Shown one piece after another: positions 41,686 to 50,259 of a stretch of 64,000 bases of DNA. The stretch's first letter is position 1. Every line of letters begins with the position of its first letter. The DNA is taken from contig NZ_VVIP01000012.1 in the NCBI RefSeq assembly GCF_009650435.1, positions 64,501 through 128,500 on the forward strand, given 5' to 3'. Source of the DNA: Foetidibacter luteolus (lineage in GTDB: Bacteria; Bacteroidota; Bacteroidia; Chitinophagales; Chitinophagaceae). The notes under the pieces are model-generated. The model was not told the origin of the DNA. It worked only from the letters and a program-made list of their open reading frames with translations, and ran no database searches. A program made the position numbers and the translations under genes.

Positions 41686-44094
41686 TTAGAAACTTACCCT
41701 TGCGGAAATAATAAAGTTTCTTCCCGGCGATACAATGCCCGATGAGTAGGGCCTGTATCGGCGGTCTGTTATGTTTTCCAAAGCCGCCGTAAACATAAAG
41801 TTATCCGTAAGCTGGTACATGGCTTTCAGGTTAAACGTAGCCCAGGATGGCGAGTAGGGTTTGCCATCCGCATCTACGGCATACATATAATCCTTGCCCT
41901 GCTCTTCCGGCGCCAGGTTGGCGTTGCTTACCTGGCTGTTGTAAACGGCATAAAAATCTGCCTTGAAGCGGTTGCGGGAGTAGGTAAGGTGCGTTATGCC
42001 GAAAAATGGCGCCGCATGCCTTAATGGTGCTGTGCTGCCATCATCCAGCTCTTCCTCGCCTTTCTGGTAGTTCAACCGGCTGGAAATGCCAAAGCCAGAG
42101 GGCAACTTTATTTCTATATTGCCGCTTACACCCCATACCCTTGCCTGTGCGGCGTTTTGTATGGATTGTACCTGGCTTAATTCCCCATCGTACACAATGC
42201 TGTCCTGCCCGTTTAACGTACTGTTGCGGCGCACCAATGCATTTTCCAGCCAGGTGTAAAAGCCGCTTATCTCAACTTTTACAATGCCGCCAAAAGTTTT
42301 GGCAATACCAGCGTCTATATTGTACGCATACTCTGATTTGAGGGATGGATTGGGCACCACAACGGAACCCGGGGTTGATTCGAATATCTTGCCCATGTCA
42401 TCCACATTTGGCGAACGGAAACCTGTGCTTAGGTTAGCACTTAACTGCCAGGTATTACTGGGGTTATACACCAGGCCAGCACTGCCGGTAAGCCCCCCGG
42501 CGTTAACTTTTGCGGTGGAAAATGGAAAATGGTAAAAGCTGGTATCAAACACGGCATTAAGCACATAGCGGTTGTAGCGTGTGCCGGCCTGCAGGCTTAA
42601 TTTTTCGCTGGCTTTATAACGATAGGTAAGGTAGGCCGCGTAAGATTTCCAGTCGTCGCCATCCGGGTAGCGGGGTGCCCCGGCTACCGATTTACCAGTG
42701 CTTACATCTTCATCGGTTCCGGTAGAGGTTACTTTGTTGTAAATAAATTCAATGCCATAGCCCAGGGTGTGCTTTTGGGCTAAAGTTTTTTCCAGGTCAA
42801 TATTGAAAGACCAGGCATTTACCTTTTCAATGCGGTTGTACCTGGTGGTTTTTTGAAAATCCCTGTCGTGCCGGCTTTCCCTGAAGTATTGCTGTGCGGC
42901 GCCAATTTTCATTTGGTCATATAAGGCTGTGCGGGCCGTGCTGGTTACGGTAAGGTTGTTCATCATCCATTCCTGCGGGCCATAATACCATTCCGCAGAG
43001 CGCAGGTTGCTGCCACGGTAGCGCAGGAGCCGGTCGTAGCGGGAATAATCGGAGGTTTTGGAATACTGGAAGCCATATTGAACATCCCAGTGTTCGTTTG
43101 CCGCAAAGCGTACCTTTTGCAAAAGGTTGTATTGGTTGTACCCGGTAGGCACCTGCTTTTCAGGATTGGGATTGGTTACCATTTCATCCACACCGTTTAC
43201 GGTTTGCACATAATGTGGCCGCAGGTATTCTTCAGGTCCATGGCTGCCCATTTTAAGGTGGTCAAAATCAAAGTAGCTGGCACTGGTTAAAAAAGCCCAT
43301 TTTTTCAGGCCTATGTTAAGGTCAACGTGCCCCGTTTTTTCGTTGCTGGCAGATGCCCAGCGTGCCTGCGCATTGCCTTTTATGAAAGTGTGACCAGTTG
43401 ACGACAATACCGGAGATAAGGTGCTGAAGTTCATTACACCGCCAATGGCATCGCTGCCGTACATAACTGAGCCCGGCCCAAACTGCACCTCTGTTTTTTC
43501 GATGGAGAAAGGATCAAGCGAGATAACGTTTTGCAGGTTGCCGCTGCGGAAAATGGCGGTATTCATGCGCACACCGTCAACAGTTATTAAAACGCGGTTG
43601 GTAGAAAAGCCGCGTATCATAGGGCTGCCGCCGCCATACTGGCTTTTTTGTATAAATACTTCTCCTCCCTGTCCCAGTAAATCAGCCGCGGTTTGCGGGT
43701 TTTGCAGCAGTATATCCTTTTGGGAGATGACAGAAATTTTAGCGGGGGTTTGCCTTTTATCCTGCCGCCATTTGCTGGCAGTAACTACTACTGCCTCAAG
43801 AGAAATGGGATCTTCTTTTAGCAGCACTTTTAATTTCCGTTGTTGCAATTGATCATAGGTTACCACCTGCTGCAGGTAACCCGACAGGAATATGAATATG
43901 CTGTCAACGTTTTGCAGTGGCGAAATGCCAATTCTGCCCAGGTTGTTTGTTTGCAGGCTTATGCCGGCTTTTTTGTTGCCTACCTGTACCCTTGCAAGGG
44001 GCTGGCGTGTTACTTCGTCTTCTATGGTTAGCTCCTGGCCCATGCCTGCAAAAGCAAACAGCAGGCATGCCTGGATAAGTATAATCTTCCTCAT
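41686..44094 (-). CDS. TonB-dependent outer membrane receptor
   Basis: The 802-residue receptor has a signal peptide (to GMGQ), then a carboxypeptidase-regulatory-like domain (residues 20-95), a plug domain (AVVVTASKWRQDKRQTPAKI, GGGSPMIRGFSTNRVLITVDGVRMN, and VQFGPGSVMYGSDAIGGVMN) and a 22-strand barrel. The end of the barrel is ENITDRRYRPYSSGIVSPGRN...SARVSF. The plug resembles the hemoglobin/heme- or siderophore-receptor group, but the substrate is not determined. The minus-strand gene upstream encodes a small membrane-anchored protein that may be in the same unit. There is no SusD partner, unlike the following locus. Confidence 0.92.
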   Translation of the reverse strand: MRKIILIQACLLFAFAGMGQELTIEDEVTRQPLARVQVGNKKAGISLQTNNLGRIGISPLQNVDSIFIFLSGYLQQVVTYDQLQQRKLKVLLKEDPISLEAVVVTASKWRQDKRQTPAKISVISQKDILLQNPQTAADLLGQGGEVFIQKSQYGGGSPMIRGFSTNRVLITVDGVRMNTAIFRSGNLQNVISLDPFSIEKTEVQFGPGSVMYGSDAIGGVMNFSTLSPVLSSTGHTFIKGNAQARWASASNEKTGHVDLNIGLKKWAFLTSASYFDFDHLKMGSHGPEEYLRPHYVQTVNGVDEMVTNPNPEKQVPTGYNQYNLLQKVRFAANEHWDVQYGFQYSKTSDYSRYDRLLRYRGSNLRSAEWYYGPQEWMMNNLTVTSTARTALYDQMKIGAAQQYFRESRHDRDFQKTTRYNRIEKVNAWSFNIDLEKTLAQKHTLGYGIEFIYNKVTSTGTDEDVSTGKSVAGAPRYPDGDDWKSYAAYLTYRYKASEKLSLQAGTRYNRYVLNAVFDTSFYHFPFSTAKVNAGGLTGSAGLVYNPSNTWQLSANLSTGFRSPNVDDMGKIFESTPGSVVVPNPSLKSEYAYNIDAGIAKTFGGIVKVEISGFYTWLENALVRRNSTLNGQDSIVYDGELSQVQSIQNAAQARVWGVSGNIEIKLPSGFGISSRLNYQKGEEELDDGSTAPLRHAAPFFGITHLTYSRNRFKADFYAVYNSQVSNANLAPEEQGKDYMYAVDADGKPYSPSWATFNLKAMYQLTDNFMFTAALENITDRRYRPYSSGIVSPGRNFIISARVSF

Positions 44095-44483
44095 TACAGT
44101 AGTTTAAGTAGTAATCAATAACCTGCACGTCAGTAACAGTGGTTTGTACCGTAATAAGTGGCCTTTTGGTATCGCAGTATATGATATTCACCCTAAGTGA
44201 AATGTCTGCGAACAGCATACGTTTAACTGGTGGCTCCATTGGAATTGTTCCTGGTAGATTGTGCGCAAATACTGTTAAGTTCTTTATGATGATATTGGGG
44301 TGTTCAAGAAAAAGTAACGCCAATCTGAAAAACTGTTCTCCCGAAATTTCGGGACTGACACCAAGATTGATCAACCAAAAGCTAGCAGCCATTTACCGGT
44401 AACAAAACCTTCTGTGACGGTGCAGGTAATACCCGGGGTATATGCCTGGACTGTTTAATGAGGTTTTTCAAGAAAAACATATA
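44095..44483. other. Leader region of the TonB receptor gene
   Basis: The 389 bases hold a perfect hairpin TCCCGAAAT / ATTTCGGGA-like centre at about 44339-44353 and otherwise no recognised riboswitch. A long open frame crosses it (about 43904-44392) but is mostly the shadow of the receptor gene. Confidence 0.4.
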
Positions 44484-44509
44484 CAACACCCTTATTGCTA
44501 AGGGTGTTG
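44484..44509. terminator. Intrinsic terminator after the small membrane-anchored gene
   Basis: CAACACCCTTA and TAAGGGTGTTG form a perfect 11-bp stem around TTGC. On the minus strand it follows the 175-residue gene and is followed by a T-rich stretch (TATATGTTTTTC). Confidence 0.75.
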
Positions 44510-44527
44510 CTGATACTTTCTTGTTGT

Positions 44528-45055
44528 TTATGAGAAAGGTTTTGGGGGCGGGGCAGGCATATCCAGTGAAACAGATTGATAAAGATTTTTGTAGTAGGAA
44601 GGTAAGGTTGCCAAATGATCAAAGTGACGGGTATCTTCACTTGCTGCAGGCACTATAAGCGGAAGCCATACTTTTTCCAGGCTTTTAAGTGAGCCCAGTT
44701 TTTTTGAATGGGCCAGGTGGTCCTGCACCATTTTGTCTAAAAACGCAAAAAGGCTCTTTTCCTGTACATCGTTAATGCAGTAGTAAACAATACTGTCAGC
44801 GGATTGCTCAGTCTTCACCACATCATACATCATGTTATGATAATGAAACTCTTTTCCTTCCTCAAACCATTCCAATTCGTCTTTTCCGTCACGGCTTATA
44901 TGTATAGCAGTTAGTTCTCGTACAGGTACATCCCGCTTAATTTGTTGTTTTATTTCTTTGCGGGCCTGTTGCTGAAATATAATGAAGAAGGAGTAAAACC
45001 CCCCGGCATAAAAACTGAATACCAGAAGAAAAAATATGGTTAACGCTTTCTTCAA
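44528..45055 (-). CDS. Unknown membrane-anchored protein next to a TonB receptor
   Basis: This 175-residue protein has one N-terminal hydrophobic helix (residues 4-28, ALTIFFLLVFSFYAGGFYSF) and a hydrophilic, probably periplasmic body. Charged His-rich stretches (EGKEFHYHNMMYD near 68-80, HLAHSKKLG near 113, TRHFDHLA near 144) could bind metal or heme, but that is only a guess. The C-terminus is proline-rich (MPAPPPKPFS). I do not recognise a family. It lies upstream of the TonB receptor in the same direction, and a terminator separates them, so co-expression would need read-through or a second promoter. Confidence 0.75.
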   Translation of the reverse strand: MKKALTIFFLLVFSFYAGGFYSFFIIFQQQARKEIKQQIKRDVPVRELTAIHISRDGKDELEWFEEGKEFHYHNMMYDVVKTEQSADSIVYYCINDVQEKSLFAFLDKMVQDHLAHSKKLGSLKSLEKVWLPLIVPAASEDTRHFDHLATLPSYYKNLYQSVSLDMPAPPPKPFS

Positions 45056-45495
45056 AACATATTATGTTTAATACAATATTAATATGCAATTTATTAAACT
45101 ATCTTAATAATTTTACCCATTAATAATTGAAACACTGTTGTTTATAAGCGTTTTTGTGTCATTTTCTATCATTAATTACAATATTTTACTACAAATATTA
45201 TATATAACAGTAATTTTTACTGCTGTTTCAAAATTTTTTTATAATCTCTCTATTTTTTTACTCCTTTTTTAATGTTCATTAGGAAATTTTACTGTTTTTA
45301 CATTTTATTTTAATTTTTTTTTAAAAAATAACTAATCTTGTAGTACCAAAAGTTACTGTTGCTAACATTACTAATAGTCACATTATTTTTATTGTAATAT
45401 ATAAATTTACCCTTCTAATCCTAGCCGTTTTCGTTAAAGCTTGCTCTATAACACCGGATACTCTTGTTGTTTATAAACCATTTATTGATTAGCTT
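45056..45495. other. Very AT-rich divergent promoter region before susC
   Basis: About 440 bases are dominated by A and T runs, far above the rest of the window. A small inverted repeat, CAGTAA-TTT-TTACTG, lies at 45208-45222. It divides the minus-strand unknown gene from the susC operon and should contain both promoters. No R2 or R3 copy occurs here. Confidence 0.7.
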
Positions 45496-48450
45496 ATGAA
45501 AAGCAGATTATTCTTTTCGCTTTTTTGCCTGGCATCCATTGGCCTAGCGGCCCAGGACCGGACCGTGTCAGGTAAAGTAACCTCCCAGGAAGGTGGAGGT
45601 GCATTGTCCGGTGTTAGCATAGCACTGAAAGGAAGCGCAAAAGGCACGGTGTCTGATGCCTCTGGTAACTTCCAGTTAAAAGTTTCATCTTCTTCAGACA
45701 CGCTGGTTTTTGAATTTGTGGGCTTTCAAAAACAGGAAATCGGTGTCGGCAACCGTTCTCTTTTTGAAATTTCACTGGCTCCTGCTTTTAATTCCATGAC
45801 AGAGGTTGTGGTTACCGGTTACGGCCAGCAAAACCGTAAAACGCTTACCAGCGCCATTACTTCTGTTAAAGCGGCCGAAATATCCAATATCCCGGCTTCC
45901 AGCTCCGACCAACTTTTGCAGGGCCGTGCGGCCGGCGTACAGGTAAATACCAACTCCGGCACCCCGGGCGGCGGTGTATTTGTGCGCATTCGTGGTACAT
46001 CATCTATCAATGCTTCAAGCGACCCCCTCTACGTTATTGATGGTGTTCCCGTACAATCCAATAATCTTTCCGGCCTTAGCATCGGCGGTGGTATTACCAA
46101 TCCTATGGCAGATATTAACCCCGCCGATATCGAGTCCATGGAAATTCTCAAAGACGCCTCTGCAACAGCCATTTATGGAGCCCGTGCCGCCAACGGCGTG
46201 GTACTTATTACTACCAAGCGTGGCGCCAGCGGCAAGGCTAAAATTGCACTCGGCTTTTACTATGGCAACCAAAAAGCGCCTAAAAAACCCGGTGTTACAG
46301 ATGGCCCCACATTCGAAAGGCTAATGAATGAGGCTGCTGTTAACGATGGTAAGCCGGCGCCGTACGGCAATCCCGATACGGCCATCACTACCAACTGGGC
46401 GGATCTTATCTTCCGTACAGGCGCATTGCGCAATGTGGATCTCTCCATCAGCGGGGGTAACGAAAAAGTAAAATATATGGTTTCCGGCAACAACATGCTG
46501 CAGGAAGGCATATTGAAAAAATCCGATTTTGTGCGCAGCACAGGGCGTGTTAACCTGGACTTTACTCCGATAGAAAAACTTAAAATCGGAACCAGCCTTT
46601 TATACTCCTATAACAAACGGGGCAGGTTGAGAAATGACGATAACATTTCCGGCGGCTTGGAAGGCACTTTCTTCTATCCTACAGACAGGGGCGTTTATAA
46701 TGCCGATGGTTCTTATTTTAAAATACCTACGTTCGAAAATCCGGTGGCAGCCATTGCAGAAAGCGACCTGGCTATGATGACCAACCGCTTTGTGGGCAGC
46801 ATTTATGCGGAATATGAGTTTATACACGGCCTAAAGCTTAAATCCAGCTATAGCCTTGACTACAGTAATGTTGAAGAAACCGTTTACGACAATTCTAAAA
46901 CCAATGGCGGCTCTGCTGTAAACGGCAGGGCGCAGGCGTTAAGCACCAACAACAACAACTGGATACAGGAAAACGTATTGAGCTACAATTTTAAATTTGG
47001 TAAAAGCTCAGTAAGCGCCCTGGTGGGTACCACTGTTCAAAAATCAACCACCTCAGTTATCTCTGTAACCGGCACTCAGTTCCCCAGCGATGATTTTAAA
47101 GAAGTTACCGCGGCAGCTATTCAAACAGCCACAACCACCGGCACCAGTTGGGGTATAGGTTCTGTTTTTTCCCGCGTTAATTACGATTACGACCGCAAAT
47201 ACCTGCTTACTGTAAATGTCAGAAGAGATGGCTCTTCCCGTTTCGGTAAAGCCAACCAGTACGGTACTTTCCCCTCAGTGGGTTTGGGCTGGGTATTAAC
47301 TGAAGAAAAATTCCTGCAGGATATCCCGGCGCTTAACACATTAAAAATCCGCGGAAGCTACGGCATTACAGGTAACCAAAGTGGTATTAAAGATTTCCAG
47401 GCACTTGGCCTTTGGGGTGGCGCGGCTTATGCGGATTTGCCGGGTATCAGCCCTACGCAATTGGCCAACCCCAACTTAAAATGGGAAACAACCAAACAAA
47501 CAGATATAGGCATTGATATCAGCCTTTTTCAAAACAGGTTAAATATCACCGCCGATTACTACTACAAAAAAACGCAGGATCTCTTGCTGGATGTATCGCT
47601 GCCCCGCTCCACAGGTTTTAATGTTCTTACGCAAAACTATGGCGAGTTGGAGAACAAAGGCTTCGAATTCGGCATCAGTGGCGATATTGTCCGCTCCAAA
47701 AGCGGCCTTACCTGGAGCACCAGCCTAAATATGTCGTTCAACAGGAACAAGATATTGAAATTGGCAGCTCCTTTCAATGTATATAACAGGGATATTTACC
47801 GTTACCAGGAAGGTGGCCAGATGTTCTCCTTCTATCTTAACCCCCAAACAGGTGTTGATCCTAAAACCGGCGCCATCCAGTTTGAAGACGTAAACGGCGA
47901 TGGCCAGTTCGACGTTAACAACGACCGCCGCATTGTAGGTACCGCCAATCCCAATTTCACCGGCGGTTTCACCAACAACCTCAGCTTTAAGGGTTTCGAT
48001 CTCATGTTCTTCTTCCAGTTCTCACAGGGCAACAAACAGTTGCACTGGAACAGGTTTTTCCAGGAGCATGGCGGCACAAGGTCAACCAATTTCTCTCTCA
48101 GCCAGTTAGACAGGTGGCAGAATGACGGTGATATTACCATGATACCCAAAATGACGGCGGCCAACTATGCCAGCGATCTCAGGCCTTCCCGCTTCCTGGA
48201 AGATGGAAGCTACATGCGCCTTAAAAACATTTCGCTCGGCTATACGTTGCCTTCATCCCTGGCACGCAGCATAAAAATGTCTTCAGCAAGAATTTATGTT
48301 TCTGCGCAGAATATATGGACCATCACCAACTACACTGGTCTCGACCCTGAACTTACAGGTACGGCCTCCAACGCGTTAACACAGGGCATAGAGTTTTATA
48401 CAATGCCGCAGCCTAAAACAATTATGGCGGGTATTAATGTAACATTTTAG
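45496..48450 (+). CDS. susC: SusC/RagA-family TonB-linked outer membrane protein
   Basis: The 984-residue receptor starts with a signal peptide (to GLAAQD), followed by a carboxypeptidase-like domain (ALSGVSIALKGSAKGTVSDASGNFQL), a TonB-box/plug region (VVVTGYGQQNRKTLTSAI) and the SusC signature SSDPLYVIDGVP with KDASATAIYGARAANGVVLITTK. The long barrel ends at MPQPKTIMAGINVTF. Paired with the next gene, it forms a SusCD 'pedal-bin' importer for oligosaccharides or peptides. No glycoside hydrolase of an identifiable family follows, so the substrate is open; two Asp-box proteins lie downstream. Confidence 0.96.
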   Translation: MKSRLFFSLFCLASIGLAAQDRTVSGKVTSQEGGGALSGVSIALKGSAKGTVSDASGNFQLKVSSSSDTLVFEFVGFQKQEIGVGNRSLFEISLAPAFNSMTEVVVTGYGQQNRKTLTSAITSVKAAEISNIPASSSDQLLQGRAAGVQVNTNSGTPGGGVFVRIRGTSSINASSDPLYVIDGVPVQSNNLSGLSIGGGITNPMADINPADIESMEILKDASATAIYGARAANGVVLITTKRGASGKAKIALGFYYGNQKAPKKPGVTDGPTFERLMNEAAVNDGKPAPYGNPDTAITTNWADLIFRTGALRNVDLSISGGNEKVKYMVSGNNMLQEGILKKSDFVRSTGRVNLDFTPIEKLKIGTSLLYSYNKRGRLRNDDNISGGLEGTFFYPTDRGVYNADGSYFKIPTFENPVAAIAESDLAMMTNRFVGSIYAEYEFIHGLKLKSSYSLDYSNVEETVYDNSKTNGGSAVNGRAQALSTNNNNWIQENVLSYNFKFGKSSVSALVGTTVQKSTTSVISVTGTQFPSDDFKEVTAAAIQTATTTGTSWGIGSVFSRVNYDYDRKYLLTVNVRRDGSSRFGKANQYGTFPSVGLGWVLTEEKFLQDIPALNTLKIRGSYGITGNQSGIKDFQALGLWGGAAYADLPGISPTQLANPNLKWETTKQTDIGIDISLFQNRLNITADYYYKKTQDLLLDVSLPRSTGFNVLTQNYGELENKGFEFGISGDIVRSKSGLTWSTSLNMSFNRNKILKLAAPFNVYNRDIYRYQEGGQMFSFYLNPQTGVDPKTGAIQFEDVNGDGQFDVNNDRRIVGTANPNFTGGFTNNLSFKGFDLMFFFQFSQGNKQLHWNRFFQEHGGTRSTNFSLSQLDRWQNDGDITMIPKMTAANYASDLRPSRFLEDGSYMRLKNISLGYTLPSSLARSIKMSSARIYVSAQNIWTITNYTGLDPELTGTASNALTQGIEFYTMPQPKTIMAGINVTF

Positions 48451-48562
48451 CACACTGGCAAACCATCTCAGCAGGTGGTTTCAAGCACCTCTCAAAAAGA
48501 TGCCGGGCATGGGTTTTCCATGTCATGCCAATCATGTTTAAAACTCTTAAAACATATTTTAG

Positions 48563-49996
48563 ATGAAAACAGTAACAGCAACAAAAGCCGTTTTGCCTTC
48601 GGCGTCACTATATAAACTGGGTTATGCCTTTATCATGGCTGGCCTTGTTTTTACAACTTCCTGCAATAAGGTATTGGACCAGTCACCGCAAAACGAAGTG
48701 CAGGATGCCTCTTCCATTACCAACCGCAAGGGTGGCATAGCCGCTATGGCGGGCCTGTATAACGAATTGCAGAACAGCAACTACTACGGCAGCAATTTCT
48801 TAATCATCAGCGATGTTAGCTCCAACCAGGGGCAAAGCATCGGCACCTGGGATTTTTACCGTGAAATGGATAACTACCAGGTATCACTCGGCAATACAGA
48901 AAACGGTAACTTTTATGCCAGGGCATACAGGGCCATTAACCAGGCCAACAACCTCATAGCTGCGGCCCCGGGCCTTGCCGATGCTTCTGACGCTGACAAG
49001 AACAAAATGATGGGCCAGGCTTATTTTGTTAGGGCCCTCGCTTATTTCGATCTTACCAGGTTGTACGGCGGCGTGCCTGGCGTTGTAGGCGCCCTGGGTG
49101 TACCTATTACGCTAACACCTTCGCGCCAGATAGACGAAAGCTCCTTCCCCCCAAGGGCAACGCTGGATGCATCTTACAAACAGGTAGAAGATGACCTGTT
49201 GCAGGCCGAAAACCTGCTGCTTTCCACGGCAGACAGGTCGCAGGCTTCCAAAGGCGCTGCCAGGGCGCTCTTATCCAGGTTGTACCTGTACACCGGCAAC
49301 TTTGCCAAGGCTGCGGAGTATGCTACCCTCGTTATCGGCGAAGCCAACTACGCATTAAACCCCAGCTACACGGATATCTTTCTTACCAAGCTCAGCACCG
49401 AATCAATATTCGAGCTTAACTACAACGCTGCAGACGTAAGCAATATCCGCAACTGGTATTTCCCCACCTCTTCCGGTGGCCGTGGAGATTTGGCGGCCCA
49501 TACAAGCTTTTACGAAAAAGCAAAGGCAGATCCTAAAGACATCAGGGGTACACTCTTTGGTTTTGCAGCTTCAGCAGGTATCTACTATCCAACCAAGTAC
49601 AATAAAGCAGGCAATATTGATAACATCCACATCCTGCGCATTGCCGAAATGTACCTCAACCGTGCAGAGGCCAGGGCCAAAACCAACGACCTTACCGGCG
49701 CCATTGCAGACCTTAACGTTGTCCGCAAACGTGCCGGTGTAGACGAGGTTAATCCCTCCGGCCAGGCCGCTGTTCTTGCTGCTATCTGGAACGAGCAGCA
49801 ACTGGAGTTCGCTTTCGAAGGGCACAGCTTCTTCGATTATGTAAGAACAGGCCAGGCGCTTACCCAACTGGTAAACGTAGAAAGAAAGAACGGCCCTCCG
49901 GTTAGCCTTACCATACCGGGCAGGCAGGTATTTCCAATGCCTTCCTTCGAGGTAGATGCCAACAGCAATATCGAGCAAAACGAGGCCTACCAATAG
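48563..49996 (+). CDS. susD: SusD/RagB-family surface lipoprotein
   Basis: This 477-residue lipoprotein has a lipobox at TTSCNK (Cys34). TPR-like helices cover residues 100-250 (ARAYRAINQANNLI, KNKMMGQAYFVRALAYFDLTRLYGG, and GAARALLSRLYLYTGNF), and the RagB end has LRIAEMYLNRAEA and RPGQVFP-like residues. It binds the substrate on top of SusC. It is separated from susC by 112 bases and is likely co-transcribed. The moderate length and the two downstream Asp-box proteins make a protein or peptide substrate as plausible as a glycan. Confidence 0.95.
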   Translation: MKTVTATKAVLPSASLYKLGYAFIMAGLVFTTSCNKVLDQSPQNEVQDASSITNRKGGIAAMAGLYNELQNSNYYGSNFLIISDVSSNQGQSIGTWDFYREMDNYQVSLGNTENGNFYARAYRAINQANNLIAAAPGLADASDADKNKMMGQAYFVRALAYFDLTRLYGGVPGVVGALGVPITLTPSRQIDESSFPPRATLDASYKQVEDDLLQAENLLLSTADRSQASKGAARALLSRLYLYTGNFAKAAEYATLVIGEANYALNPSYTDIFLTKLSTESIFELNYNAADVSNIRNWYFPTSSGGRGDLAAHTSFYEKAKADPKDIRGTLFGFAASAGIYYPTKYNKAGNIDNIHILRIAEMYLNRAEARAKTNDLTGAIADLNVVRKRAGVDEVNPSGQAAVLAAIWNEQQLEFAFEGHSFFDYVRTGQALTQLVNVERKNGPPVSLTIPGRQVFPMPSFEVDANSNIEQNEAYQ

Positions 49997-50030
49997 TACG
50001 GGCTACGGCTGCGCCGTACCTGCTGAAGAA

Positions 50031-50110
50031 TTTTTATGGGCCCGGCAGAAGAACAGGAATGTAGCATCGTTGCGTCGCACTCTTGTACGGTTGGTCCTCT
50101 CTTCAGCACA
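50031..50110 (+). repeat. R3-family intergenic repeat, copy 6
   Basis: GGGCCCGGCAGAAGAACAGG precedes GTAGCATCGTTGCGTCGCAC and TCTTGTACGG, then CTTCAGC. The GGGCCCGGCAG leader is shared with copy 2. It lies between susD and the first Asp-box gene. Confidence 0.72.
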
Positions 50111-50259
50111 CCGGTGCAACAACCGGCCTGTACACAAAAGCTACTATCGCCGAAAACTTATCTGCCCCTCTTCCCCGGAAGAGGGAGCGGGTAAGCCAGC
50201 ATAGGCTTTAAAAAACATTCTTGCAAACAGCCATTGAAAATTTACAAACAAACACTACA

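Noticed and set aside
41057..41686. Possible insertion sequence between the inverted R3 copies
   Set aside because: There is no transposase ORF, and R3 copies occur singly elsewhere, so the inverted pair is not a set of IS ends.
43904..44392. 162-codon minus-strand open frame upstream of and overlapping the TonB receptor
   Set aside because: About half is a frame-shifted shadow of the receptor gene, the rest is leader DNA with no family resemblance and no ribosome site.
45208..45222. CAGTAA-TTT-TTACTG as a strong operator for susC
   Set aside because: Arms of 6 bases in a region dominated by A and T are expected by chance; retained only as a note on the region.
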